Assembly (NCBI GenBank): GCA_944384505.1
Contig: CALWTQ010000002.1
Location: 1 to 64,000 of the forward strand
DNA: 64,000 nucleotides
Origin: an uncultured Mediterraneibacter sp.
Lineage (GTDB): Bacteria; Bacillota; Clostridia; Lachnospirales; Lachnospiraceae
Direction: 5' to 3'
Shown piece after piece: positions 44,523 through 52,613 of the stretch (its first letter is position 1; the number at the start of each line of letters is the position of its first letter). Under the pieces are notes generated by a model. The model worked only from the letters and a program-made list of their open reading frames with translations, was not told the DNA's origin and did not search any database. The position numbers were made by a program, and so were the translations under genes.

Positions 44523-44678
44523 TTATGCGGGATTCTTTGTTTTTGTCTCCGTCTCTTTCATCTTCTCTGCTGCCACATTGACACAGTTCAGGGCATTCAG
44601 GCTTCTCGGATAACCGATAAATGGCAGGCACTGAGAAACGACCTTGATCAGGAAGGCTTTGTCATTTCCCACCATCAT
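44523..44678 (-). pseudogene. Carboxymuconolactone decarboxylase C-terminal fragment
   Basis: About 51 codons from an ATG at 44678: VGNDKAFLIKVVSQCLPFIG followed by YPRSLNALNCVNVAAEK, the C-terminal helices of carboxymuconolactone-decarboxylase/AhpD-like proteins. The N-terminal half with the catalytic cysteines is absent, and the NTF2-like gene ends 15 bases upstream. A deletion appears to have joined the NTF2 gene to this tail. Confidence 0.7.
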
Positions 44679-44692
44679 GTTGTTCAAATTTA

Positions 44693-45061
44693 TTAATATG
44701 CAGAGGCTCTTGCCTCTGTGACCAGCCATACTCCGTCTGTTTCCTTCAGTCTGCACCTCAGCTGAAGACGCCACGTATGCCATCCGCCGCCGAATACTGC
44801 CGCATGAACAAGACTTTTCCCGATCAGTTCTGGCTCTTTTCCTTCTTCATTCACATCAATGTGCTGATGCCGGGCGGAACTGTAGTTCAGGGTACCATCC
44901 AGGACAGATCGGATAAACTCCGCTTTCGGCTGCCTCAGTCCCGTCATATGCACAAGAACAAAGGAAGAATCCAATACTTTCTGTAAAAGCTCTTCGTCTT
45001 TATTTACCATTCCCTCATACATAAGCCGGTAACATTCCTCTATTTTCTTTCTGTCATCCAT
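44693..45061 (-). CDS. NTF2-like family protein
   Basis: 122 residues from the ATG at 45061 (GGGAAG upstream). It has the SnoaL/NTF2-like cone pattern: IEECYRLMYEGMVNKDEELL, FVLVHMTGLRQPKAEFIRSV and a final strand pair WRLQLRCRLKETDGVWLVTEARASAY. Relatives are found beside carboxymuconolactone decarboxylases and LysR genes, as here. Enzymatic role unknown. It overlaps the end of the cyclophilin-like gene by 8 bases. Confidence 0.85.
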   Translation of the reverse strand: MDDRKKIEECYRLMYEGMVNKDEELLQKVLDSSFVLVHMTGLRQPKAEFIRSVLDGTLNYSSARHQHIDVNEEGKEPELIGKSLVHAAVFGGGWHTWRLQLRCRLKETDGVWLVTEARASAY

Positions 45062-45443
45062 CTCGTTCTTCCCTGCCTTCCTGATCCAGTTCACAACAGA
45101 CATGTATTACCTGACCTGCTGCTGACAAACTGACAGCTGCGTCTTCCTCAAATTTTCCAAGATATGCCACTGTAAAAGGAGAAATATCCGCATCATTATA
45201 TAAAAAGGAAAGTGCATTCCAGTCACTAAAATAAGTGATCTGATTCTTCCGTATCTTTGAAATAATCTGACAGTCTTTTGAATCATACGGTTCGGGCAGA
45301 CGGGTATAATATTCATATCCTCCCCGTTTCTGCAAATCTATTTCAAAAGGGCACAGCCTTTCCAACTGTTCTGTCAAATTGTTTTCCTGCAGTAAGGCAT
45401 GAAATACCTTGCCATCAATAGTAAAACAAAATCTTTTTGCCAT
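45054..45443 (-). CDS. Cyclophilin-like fold protein
   Basis: 129 residues, a cyclophilin-like beta-barrel domain of the small bacterial type. It opens KRFCFTIDGKVFHALLQEN and contains DWNALSFLYNDADISPFTVAYLGKFEEDA. Such proteins lack proven isomerase activity. First gene of a short set with the NTF2-like gene, divergent from a LysR regulator that probably controls them. AAAGGAG precedes the ATG. Confidence 0.8.
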   Translation of the reverse strand: MAKRFCFTIDGKVFHALLQENNLTEQLERLCPFEIDLQKRGGYEYYTRLPEPYDSKDCQIISKIRKNQITYFSDWNALSFLYNDADISPFTVAYLGKFEEDAAVSLSAAGQVIHVCCELDQEGREERDG

Positions 45444-45611
45444 TTAAAATATCTCCTTTATATTCTTCTGACTCTATTTTATACAAAACCGAAAAATCAT
45501 CAATTTCAGTTTCTTCTGTTTCTCATAAGTGATACTTATGACAATCTTGACACATATCTATAACAATCATAAAATAGTATTAATTATTATTTAATACTCA
45601 GGAGGCTCTAT

Positions 45612-46493
45612 ATGAATGAAACACAGCTCAAAATCTTTATCCATGCAGCTGACTGTGGAAGCCTGACAAAAGCAGCGGACCGTCTCTTTCTTTCCCCGCC
45701 GGCTGTCATGAATCAGGTCAACGCCTTGGAAGCAGACCTCGGTGTAAAGCTATTTCGGCGCTCTCCACGGGGAATTACCCTGACCGAAGCCGGAGAATCC
45801 GTCTATAAAGACGCCAAATCTCTTCTGAAAAGTTACGACAGACTGGTCCGTAATGCACGCGAAGCTGCTGCCCGTTCTCCCTTTCTCATCCGCGTGGGCA
45901 CCTCTTTTCTTGCGCCCTGTAAAGTACTGATGGATCTGTGGGCAAAGGTAAATGACAAATTTCCTCAGTTCAAAGTTCAGATCGTGCCTTTTGAATATAC
46001 AAATGAAACCATTCTCCCTATCCTTGAGAATCTGGGAACAGACTTTGATTTTATCGTATCCCCCTGTGATTCCATCCGATGGAGAAGTCTCTGCAATTTC
46101 CATAAACTCGGAGAATATGAAATTGCCATTGCCGTTCCATACAGCCATCCTCTTGCAAAGGAAAAACAAATCACTCTGGATGATCTGAATGGTGAAACGC
46201 TTCTGATGGTGAAACGCGGCGACTCGATCGCTCTGGATCAGATCCGCAATAAGATAGAAAAGGAGCATCCGCAGATTCAGATTGAGGACACTCCCTATTT
46301 CTATGATTTTCATGTATTTAATGACTGTGAACAGCGGCAGTGCGCCATGCTGACTCTGGCCGGATGGGCTGACATACATCCGACTTTAAAAACAATTTCC
46401 GTGGACTGGAAGTATACCATGCCATACGGACTGATCTATCCATTAAAGCCTTCAGAGGATGTTCTTCATTTTCTGGATATCATCATGGAATAG
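45612..46493 (+). CDS. LysR-family transcriptional regulator
   Basis: 293 residues. The N-terminal helix-turn-helix is ETQLKIFIHAADCGSLTKAADRLFLSPPAVMNQVNALEADLGVKLFRR, followed by the usual effector-binding domain. AGGAGG lies before the ATG. Divergent from the cyclophilin-like/NTF2-like genes, which are its likely target. Converges with the MATE remnant, whose stop lies 3 bases away. Confidence 0.93.
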   Translation: MNETQLKIFIHAADCGSLTKAADRLFLSPPAVMNQVNALEADLGVKLFRRSPRGITLTEAGESVYKDAKSLLKSYDRLVRNAREAAARSPFLIRVGTSFLAPCKVLMDLWAKVNDKFPQFKVQIVPFEYTNETILPILENLGTDFDFIVSPCDSIRWRSLCNFHKLGEYEIAIAVPYSHPLAKEKQITLDDLNGETLLMVKRGDSIALDQIRNKIEKEHPQIQIEDTPYFYDFHVFNDCEQRQCAMLTLAGWADIHPTLKTISVDWKYTMPYGLIYPLKPSEDVLHFLDIIME

Positions 46494-46495
46494 GC

Positions 46496-47287
46496 TTAAG
46501 ATGTTTTCTTCCAGAATGCAGTCAGCATCACCGCTCCTGCGATCAGCGCAGCTGAGTCTGAGACTATCGTTGCCCATAGGATAGCTCTGTCCCCACCATT
46601 TGGCGCAGGACAAACAGGAGGATGATATCCAGTGAACCTTTATGAAGCACAGACAGGATGAAAGGTTCCACACCCCTTCCGGCTGCCTGAAATACTGCTA
46701 TGATCACAAAAGTCAGCGTATAGATCGGAACAGCAAGACAGAGGATCCGTAAGCCGTCTTCCCGCGGAATAACAGTATGCCACTAACGGCAGCATTCCCT
46801 GTGTCACTCCCTGGTTCACCGCATAGGCAAGCTGGTCGATCTTCCGGACAATCCCAAGCCCCGCGACTGCCGCGCTTCCAAGGGTTGAGATCATGGAATT
46901 CAGGAAGCAGTTTGAAAACATGGCAAGAGCGACCATACAAAATCCCGGTATTCCGCCCTTTACGATCTCGCCAAATAATCTGCCGGCGGCTGCTTTTTTC
47001 TTTTCCTTCTGTCCATCCAGCGTATTTTTCTGATGAGTATAAAGATAAATACCGAAATAAATCAGACCAACAGTATTGGACAGAGCGGTTGCCATAGCTG
47101 CACCGGCCACCTCATTTCCAGAGGGAAGCAGTACAAACATGAACAAAGGGTCCAGAATAATATTCAATACACATCCTAGGATCATCCCAAAGCTGGCCAT
47201 CTTTGAATGTCCCATAGCACGGATCAGATGACCGCAGGCAAGCGCGCCGGCGCCTCCGCAAAGATGCGTGTCTTCCGATCCTCTTTC
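46496..47287 (-). pseudogene. MATE efflux pump remnant
   Basis: Pieces of a MATE-family exporter in several frames. A 191-codon frame (46640-47215) holds SKMASFGMILGCVLNIILDP and VRKIDQLAYAVNQGVTQGM. Its frame can be read further up to LACGHLIRA without a start, so the N-terminal third is missing. About 30 residues are lost after YCYSAGRR, and the C-terminal helices (VPIYTLTFVIIAVFQAAGRG, then LSVLHKGSLDIILLFVLRQ, LIAGAVMLTAFWKKTS) continue in other frames. Not functional. Confidence 0.85.
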
Positions 47288-47797
47288 TCACTCATTCTTC
47301 GCCACTTCTTTCTTCACCTGGCTGATCCACTCCTCGATCTTCTTTTCAGAGGTTTCCATATGGTCGCCGCCTGTGGAATCAAACTGTATTTCCATCTCAC
47401 AGGCAAAAGAAGCTCCCCTGCACTCTTTTTTCATATCTTTGATCACATGTCCCGGCCAGCCGCCGTTTGTCATAAACGGAATTACCGTTTTTCCTGTAAG
47501 ATCAGCCTGGTCAAGAAATGTATGTACCGCCGGCGCCATGGTATACCACCATGTGGGAGTGCCTATAGCGACCACATCATACTGCGACAAATCAACGTCA
47601 ATCGGTTTGATCGGAGGTTTATACCCTTTATTTACCTCTCTCTGTCCCTGAGATACTACTTCATCATAGCTTCCCTCATACGGCTGAACCGTATCAATAC
47701 AGGCAATATTCGCTCCAATTCCTTCCGCAAGGTGTTCTGCGATCCTTTTTGTGTTTCCATTGGACCATGAATAATAAATCACGACTGCTTTTTTCAT
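47288..47797 (-). CDS. Flavodoxin family protein
   Basis: 169 residues from the ATG at 47797 (AAAGGAAAG upstream). The FMN loop is VIYYSWSNGNTKRIAEHL and a second loop GTPTWWYTMAPAVHTFL binds the isoalloxazine ring in relatives. It is 45 bases below the ferredoxin-tailed aldo/keto reductase and probably in the same operon. Likely a one- or two-electron carrier or quinone-type reductase; partner unknown. Confidence 0.9.
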   Translation of the reverse strand: MKKAVVIYYSWSNGNTKRIAEHLAEGIGANIACIDTVQPYEGSYDEVVSQGQREVNKGYKPPIKPIDVDLSQYDVVAIGTPTWWYTMAPAVHTFLDQADLTGKTVIPFMTNGGWPGHVIKDMKKECRGASFACEMEIQFDSTGGDHMETSEKKIEEWISQVKKEVAKNE

Positions 47798-47842
47798 TTT
47801 ATTTTCTTTCCTTTCTCGCATTTGGTAATTGTGCGGGACTAT

Positions 47843-48991
47843 CTATTCTAATACCTCAGCTACTTTTTTCAGCAGTTCCCTCACTGGCAGTCTTTGAGGA
47901 CAGTTCTTCTCACACAGACCGCATCTGATACAGTCCGATGCTTTTCCGTGTTCCGCAGCCAGATTCTGATAATAGACTTTCTGGTTATACATATATGCCG
48001 TGTTTTTCAGCCTCTTCAGATTATTGTACAGCCCGAAATAATCCGGAATGGCGATCTGCATCGGACATTCTGTCGTACAGTAACGGCATCCGGTACAGCC
48101 GATCGCCGTGTTCTTCCGAATCACTTCCGCTGCTTGTTCAAGCAATGTTTTCTCCTTTTCGGAAAGTGGGCGAAACTCTTTCATATAAGAAGTATTGTCC
48201 TGCACCTGCTCCGGCGTGGACATTCCACTCAGAACCATACAGACTCCATCCAGACCTGCCGCAAAGCGGATTGCCCATGAAGCCAAGCTTGCACTAGGAT
48301 TGGCGTTTTTAAGAAGCGTTCTCGCCTCTTCTGGCAGATTGACAAGGGTTCCACCTTTCACCGGTTCCATAACAAGTACTTTACATCCGTATCTTCTCGC
48401 TGTCTCATAGCATTTCCGGGACTGGATCACGTGATCTTCCCAGTCCAGATAGTTAATCTGAAGCTGAACGAATTCTGTATCCGGGTGTTTCGACAGCACT
48501 TCTTCCAGTACGTCAGCCGTTCCATGAAATGAAAAACCCGTGTGCTTTGCATACCCCTGCTTTCGCATTTCTTCCACAAACTCAAAGGACCCCAGCTTCT
48601 CAAACGCTTCATAGGACGCCTTTCCCACATTGTGGATCAGATAAAGGTCAAAGTAGTCTACACCGCAAAGTTCCAACTGTCTGCGGAAGAACGGCTCCTG
48701 ATCCTCCGGCTTTTTGATATAGTTCAGAGTGATCTTATCCGTCAGCCAGTAATCTTCTCTTTTATACCGGTCAACAAGTGCCTTTTTTAACACCGGTTCG
48801 CTGGCCTCATCGTTATAACGATGGGCTGTATCGAAGTATCCGAATCCCTGAGACATATACAGGTCTACCATCTCTTTTACTTTCTCTACATCTACTGTAG
48901 ACCGGTCATTCTCGTCAAATACCGGCAGACGCATGAAGCCGAAGCCCAATGGCTGCAATTTCCTTCCTGTCTGCAATAACAGTTTATTCAT
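47843..48991 (-). CDS. Aldo/keto reductase with C-terminal [4Fe-4S] domain
   Basis: About 382 residues from the ATG at 48991 (GGAGGGAG upstream). An aldo/keto reductase barrel covers 1-270: LGFGFMRLPVFDEN, FGYFDTAHRYND with the active-site Asp/Tyr, and YLIHNVG. A ferredoxin-like tail follows with IGCTGCRYCTTECP and CIRCGLCEKNCPQRLP. The pairing of barrel and clusters suggests electron exchange with ferredoxin or flavodoxin, in keeping with the two flavodoxin genes of this operon. Intact counterpart of the truncated gene at 43.8 kb. Confidence 0.93.
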   Translation of the reverse strand: MNKLLLQTGRKLQPLGFGFMRLPVFDENDRSTVDVEKVKEMVDLYMSQGFGYFDTAHRYNDEASEPVLKKALVDRYKREDYWLTDKITLNYIKKPEDQEPFFRRQLELCGVDYFDLYLIHNVGKASYEAFEKLGSFEFVEEMRKQGYAKHTGFSFHGTADVLEEVLSKHPDTEFVQLQINYLDWEDHVIQSRKCYETARRYGCKVLVMEPVKGGTLVNLPEEARTLLKNANPSASLASWAIRFAAGLDGVCMVLSGMSTPEQVQDNTSYMKEFRPLSEKEKTLLEQAAEVIRKNTAIGCTGCRYCTTECPMQIAIPDYFGLYNNLKRLKNTAYMYNQKVYYQNLAAEHGKASDCIRCGLCEKNCPQRLPVRELLKKVAEVLE

Positions 48992-49016
48992 CCTTTCTCC
49001 CTCCTTCTTAGCCGAC

Positions 49017-49862
49017 TTATTTTCCAAGACTCGTAAGGAACTCTACAGTCTCAGGATCGTAATGTGAGAAGAACAGACTTTCACCAGTATCCATAGCAAG
49101 AATTTTATCCATGTCCTCTGCTGAGAGTTCAAAATCAAACACATTGAAGTTCTGCTCGATCCTGTCTTTGTGAACACTCTTCGGTATTACAACTACGCCT
49201 CTCTGGATCAGATAACGAAGTGCCACCTGAGCTGCCGTCTTTCCATATTTTTCCCCAATCTCAGTCAGGATCGGATTATTGAAGAAATCATTCCTTCCCT
49301 CGGCAAAAGGTCCCCAGGACTGATGGCAGACATGATATTTGTCCATAATCTCCCTCGCTTTGATCTGCTGCTGGAATACATGAGTCTCCACCTGATTTAC
49401 CATCGGTGTCACTTCTGCAAACTGACAAAGATCAATGAGACGGTCCGGATAAAAGTTTGCCACACCGATGGCGCGCAGTTTTCCTTCCTTATATGCTTCT
49501 TCCATTGCCCGGTAACTTCCATAATAATCATTGAACGGCTGATGGATCAACATCAGATCCAGATAGTCAAGTCCCATCTTTTTCAGTGACTCATCGATGG
49601 ATGCTTTAGCTTTCTCATATCCCCCGTTGGAGATCCAGACTTTACTTATGATAAACAATTCTTCTCTGGGCACACTGCATTTTGCGACTGCTTTTCCGAC
49701 CGCCTCTTCGTTGCCATAAGCCTGTGCGGTATCAATCATACGGTATCCTGTCTCAATCGCTGTAAGCACACTCTGCTCACAGACTTCCGGATCCTCAATC
49801 TGATAGACTCCAAATCCCAGGATCGGCATTTTTACTCCATTGCTCAGTGTTACATATTCCAT
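49017..49862 (-). CDS. Aldo/keto reductase (2,5-diketogluconate reductase-like)
   Basis: 281 residues, a single-domain aldo/keto reductase. Landmarks: MPILGFGVYQIED, the Asp/Tyr pair in MIDTAQAYGNE, IISKVWIS with the Lys, LMLIHQPFNDYYGS with the His, and VVIPKSVHKDRIEQN for NADPH. Substrate unknown. It lies between a flavodoxin and the ferredoxin-tailed reductase on the same strand with short gaps. GGAGG precedes the ATG. Confidence 0.93.
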   Translation of the reverse strand: MEYVTLSNGVKMPILGFGVYQIEDPEVCEQSVLTAIETGYRMIDTAQAYGNEEAVGKAVAKCSVPREELFIISKVWISNGGYEKAKASIDESLKKMGLDYLDLMLIHQPFNDYYGSYRAMEEAYKEGKLRAIGVANFYPDRLIDLCQFAEVTPMVNQVETHVFQQQIKAREIMDKYHVCHQSWGPFAEGRNDFFNNPILTEIGEKYGKTAAQVALRYLIQRGVVVIPKSVHKDRIEQNFNVFDFELSAEDMDKILAMDTGESLFFSHYDPETVEFLTSLGK

Positions 49863-49944
49863 TGTTGTTTCCTCCTTAACATATTTATTTATATTTATTT
49901 TTATTGTTACCTTATTTCCTTATTTATTTTGCCGTACATTATAT

Positions 49945-50445
49945 TTACAGCCAGCGCTTTATCAGGTTTTCCGCCCCGTTTACATCAGCGCCATGAATCG
50001 GAAGACCTTTCTCCACTCTCGCTTTCGGGCACAGTTTTCTAATGTCCCTTTCACTGCTTCCCATGCCGCTTCCTTCATGAGTGCAGAAAGGTTTGATCAT
50101 TTTTCCGGAAAAATCATATTTCTCCAAAAATGTGAATACAGCCATCGGCATGGTTCCCCAGTAATTGGGATATCCCAGATAGATCTTCTCTACTCCGTCA
50201 AGCGTATCCGGGTATTTCTTCAGTTCCGGTCTTGCATCCCGTCGCTGATCCGATTTTGCTTCTTCGATACAGGTATTATAATCTGGCGCATAGGGCACCT
50301 CCGGCTCCAGCCTGAACATGGGAGCTCCCGTCAGTTCATGAATCATCCCTGCGGCCACCTCAGTATTTCCTACAGACAGATTACGAATTGAACCATTGAC
50401 GTAATTCTCACCGCTCCGCGAAAAATAAATGATCATTTCTTTCAT
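49945..50445 (-). CDS. Flavodoxin family protein (flavodoxin_4)
   Basis: 166 residues, closely like the 37.6 kb protein: IYFSRSGENYVNGSIRNLSVGNTE, PDYNTCIEEAKSDQR, LGYPNYWGTMPMAVFTFLEKYDF and CTHEGSGMGSSERD. First gene of a four-gene redox set (flavodoxin, two aldo/keto reductases, flavodoxin). GGAGG precedes the ATG. Confidence 0.92.
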   Translation of the reverse strand: MKEMIIYFSRSGENYVNGSIRNLSVGNTEVAAGMIHELTGAPMFRLEPEVPYAPDYNTCIEEAKSDQRRDARPELKKYPDTLDGVEKIYLGYPNYWGTMPMAVFTFLEKYDFSGKMIKPFCTHEGSGMGSSERDIRKLCPKARVEKGLPIHGADVNGAENLIKRWL

Positions 50446-50618
50446 CTGAAAATCCTCCTTCAGTGTGTCAGCGTCTGGATATTTTCTTAACTCGTGTTTG
50501 CTTAAGCTTTCCTTTCACTGACTTTATTTTATCCTTCATTTACGTAAAACAGAAGAACGGAAAATTTATCACAGTGTTAATGTATGCTTAATACTTATTA
50601 CTGGCCGGCAATGCATCT

Positions 50619-50738
50619 TTATGTAAAGATGCTGCAACATGTACCTTCCCTGATACCCGTAACGTATAATGATCCACATGGCAGTGTACGTATAAAGTGA
50701 TCGATCTTTGCAGCCTTTGCCGCTCTCACGATCTCCTG
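50619..50738 (-). pseudogene. ABC exporter ATPase fragment
   Basis: A short minus-strand stretch reads QEIVRAAKAAKIDHFIRTLP, typical of the helical segment before the signature motif in MsbA-like exporters (EEIxxAAKAAxxxxFIxxLPxGYDT). The copy decays after LPCG and stops. No start and no ribosome site. Confidence 0.55.
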
Positions 50739-50777
50739 ACGCGGAGCGTCTGATTAATGAAGTGTCCGCAAAAGATA

Positions 50778-50814
50778 AGGACCCGCAGCTGTTAAGGATA
50801 CGACTGCAGGTCCT
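50778..50814 (-). terminator. Hairpin before the fragments
   Basis: AGGACCCGCAG / CTGCAGGTCCT with one mismatch and a 15-base loop, followed on the minus strand by TTATCTTTT. It sits after the PIN-domain fragment and may have been its terminator. Confidence 0.55.
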
Positions 50815-50837
50815 GTATAATTAATATTAACCTTATT

Positions 50838-51008
50838 TTAAATCGCCTCCCATGCAAATCTTAATGGATTCATAACCTTTACATTCAGGTCAATCCTCAC
50901 AGACATCTTTTCCAGTTTGTCATCTGTTGTCAACATAACGTCTGCTCCTACTGCTTTCGAAGCAGCAAAATGAAGACCGTCAAATGTTCTGATCTTTGAC
51001 TGAGACAT
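50838..51008 (-). pseudogene. PIN-domain protein C-terminal fragment
   Basis: 56-codon frame with FDGLHFAASKAVGADVMLTT and then DDKLEKM, ending NPLRFAWEAI. This is the C-terminal part of a PIN-domain (VapC-like) nuclease, including the third and fourth acidic positions (D in FDxLH, D in TTDD). The N-terminal half with the first acidic residues is missing, and no antitoxin gene is visible. Confidence 0.65.
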
Positions 51009-51069
51009 AAATACATTGTATATATTTATTTTACTTTGTCATTTTATTCAATTAGTTTTCAGATTTAAA

Positions 51070-51100
51070 AAAAGCCTGTAAACTTAATATTTACAGACTT
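51070..51100 (-). repeat. Degenerate copy of the tRNA-Asn terminator
   Basis: AAAGcCTGTAAA / TTTACAGaCTTT hairpin in the same position relative to the tRNA-like sequence as the real terminator at 52469-52498, with about three quarters of bases matching. Confidence 0.65.
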
Positions 51101-51105
51101 TAGGA

Positions 51106-51174
51106 CCTCCCCCCTGTCGGACTGAACCATCGACACTTCTGTTAACAGCCGAACGCTCTACCACACGAGGTAGT
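51106..51174 (-). pseudogene. tRNA-Asn pseudogene
   Basis: Matches the intact tRNA-Asn at 52504-52576 over nearly its whole length, for example CGACACTTC-GTTAACAGCCGAA (anticodon arm, GTT kept) and the TGGACT/GAACCA arm, but with an inserted base in the acceptor 3' strand, a lost base in the T-arm and a ruined 5' acceptor strand (TAGTCGCA instead of AAGGAGGA). It cannot form a normal cloverleaf. Confidence 0.8.
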
Positions 51175-51213
51175 CGCATACCGGAAAACATATCCATCAT
51201 TTATCGCCTCGAA

Positions 51214-52290
51214 TTATCCTGTGGAGATAGTTACTCTGAAAGTCGGTAATGCGTGTTCCGGCTTTTTCCCTGTTTCTGAATAAGACTCCATTATTTTCCG
51301 CATCCCGGTTCCATATGCTTCTATCAATTCCAGACGATAAAATATATTTGCCAGTTTTACATTACGACATACGGAAATCCCCATCATCACATCTTTTAAG
51401 GTAACTCCGCTTAGAAGCCCTCCAATGGAAGTAAACTCAATCCGATCTGCATAAAGACTTACGAAACTGCTTGCACGGTAGGAATATTCACGATGTATAA
51501 GCAGATTTAAAAGTGCCTCCCTGACTGCTGTCTCCGGATAATCTCTCTGGTCAATCCGATACAGTTTCTTGAATGAAGAATGAATCTGATTACGAAAATC
51601 AATATAATCATATACTTCATCCATCTGCTGAAACAAAGATCCGGAAAATTCTCTCCGGTCTTTAAACTGGCTCTGAGTAGTCCCTTCAAAAGCTGCCACC
51701 TTAATCGTATGCACGCACTGATCTGACAGCAGAAGTCCCAGATTTGTATAAACTCCATCATGTGTCATAATTCCCAGCGTTTTCATCTGTACTTCCCCCA
51801 GGGGCAGATTCTTTTTGGTAAATTGCTTTTTTGCAGCTTCAAAAGTCAGATCCTGATTCAATGATCTCATATCCTCGAAATGATCTCCATCCGTTTCTTT
51901 AATCATTCGGCGAATCTCCGTATTAGCAGCCGGTACCGAGGAATATCCCTGCCGGACATAAACGCCTTCCGGACGCAGCCCATTTTTTGCAATATAATAA
52001 GGTCTTTCTGTTCCCTGCTGAATATCAATCGCAACAATCTGCTTTCCATTCTCATTTAAAGTCTCATAATGTAAAAACATGGTCAGGTCCGGCTTTACTG
52101 CATCCCGGACCATATTACTGACCTGCAAAGCGACTCCATCCGGATCATCCAGTCCGATGACCGTTCCATCGTCCTGAGCACCAATATATAATTTTCCGCC
52201 TTCACAATTTGCGAATGCTATAATTTCTTTTTTTATATCATCCACTACAACTGATTTCAGTTCCACCGTTTCGCTTTCCTTAAAAACCAT
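51214..52290 (-). CDS. AlbA_2/Schlafen-type ATP-binding transcriptional regulator
   Basis: 358 residues. The AlbA_2 domain (about 1-125) opens FKESETVELKSVVVDDIKKEIIAFANCEGGKLYIGAQDDG. A middle part and a GHKL-type HATPase_c_4 region follow (YPETAVREALLNLLIHREYS, FTSIGGLL, RNVKLANIFYRLELIEAYGTGMRKI). Family members often continue for another 80-120 residues with a winged helix; this one stops at PTFRVTIST, so it may be shortened at its C-terminus, exactly next to the tRNA pseudogene. It probably regulates its own promoter. GGAGG before the ATG. Confidence 0.85.
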   Translation of the reverse strand: MVFKESETVELKSVVVDDIKKEIIAFANCEGGKLYIGAQDDGTVIGLDDPDGVALQVSNMVRDAVKPDLTMFLHYETLNENGKQIVAIDIQQGTERPYYIAKNGLRPEGVYVRQGYSSVPAANTEIRRMIKETDGDHFEDMRSLNQDLTFEAAKKQFTKKNLPLGEVQMKTLGIMTHDGVYTNLGLLLSDQCVHTIKVAAFEGTTQSQFKDRREFSGSLFQQMDEVYDYIDFRNQIHSSFKKLYRIDQRDYPETAVREALLNLLIHREYSYRASSFVSLYADRIEFTSIGGLLSGVTLKDVMMGISVCRNVKLANIFYRLELIEAYGTGMRKIMESYSETGKKPEHALPTFRVTISTG

Positions 52291-52320
52291 TTTATCTCCT
52301 CCAAAATCATTCTACCCACA

Positions 52321-52373
52321 TTCTAATCTTTCTAACCGCTCTTGTTAAATAGTGGTTAGAAATCTGGTTAGAA
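52321..52373 (-). promoter_or_regulatory. GGTTAGAA repeats upstream of the AlbA_2 gene
   Basis: Four related octamers: TTCTAATC (52321), TTCTAACC (52330), GGTTAGAA (52354) and GGTTAGAA (52366). They form inverted and direct repeats 31 to 83 bases before the start codon, where the promoter should be. A likely autoregulatory operator. Confidence 0.5.
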
Positions 52374-52468
52374 TTGAAAAATGATCCCAAAGGATATGGC
52401 ATCTTATTTTTTCGGTTAACAATCTAATGCCTGCATGTCCTCTTAGCCGCTGCCCGCGGAAATAAATA

Positions 52469-52498
52469 AAACCCGTAAACGTTGAATTTACGGGCTTT
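52469..52498 (-). terminator. Terminator of the tRNA-Asn transcript
   Basis: AAACCCGTAAA / TTTACGGGCTTT stem with a 7-base loop, followed on the minus strand by TTTTATTTATT. Six bases after the tRNA 3' end. Confidence 0.85.
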
Positions 52499-52503
52499 GT
52501 GAG

Positions 52504-52576
52504 CTCCCCCTGTTGGACTTGAACCAACGACACTTCGGTTAACAGCCGAATGCTCTACCGACTGAGCTAAGGAGGA
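52504..52576 (-). tRNA. tRNA-Asn (GTT)
   Basis: 73-base cloverleaf: acceptor TCCTCCT pairing with AGGGGGA, D-arm GCTCAGTCGGTAGAGC, anticodon loop CTGTTAA giving anticodon GTT, T-arm GTTGGTTCAAGTCCAAC. No CCA is encoded. Transcribed with tRNA-Ala 37 bases upstream. Confidence 0.95.
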
Positions 52577-52613
52577 ATACTTTATTTAATTTTCAGCAGC
52601 TATCACCGCCAAG

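Larger units (their letters stand above)
50446..51213. other. Gap filled with gene fragments
   Basis: 768 bases holding a promoter region, an ABC-ATPase fragment, a hairpin, a PIN-domain fragment and a tRNA-Asn pseudogene with its own terminator-like hairpin, each listed separately. No complete gene. The density of relics suggests repeated insertion and deletion next to the tRNA genes. Confidence 0.6.

Noticed and set aside
44374..44631. 85-codon minus-strand frame spanning the decarboxylase fragment and the aldo/keto reductase leader
   Set aside because: Out of frame with the recognisable decarboxylase tail; highly charged random composition.
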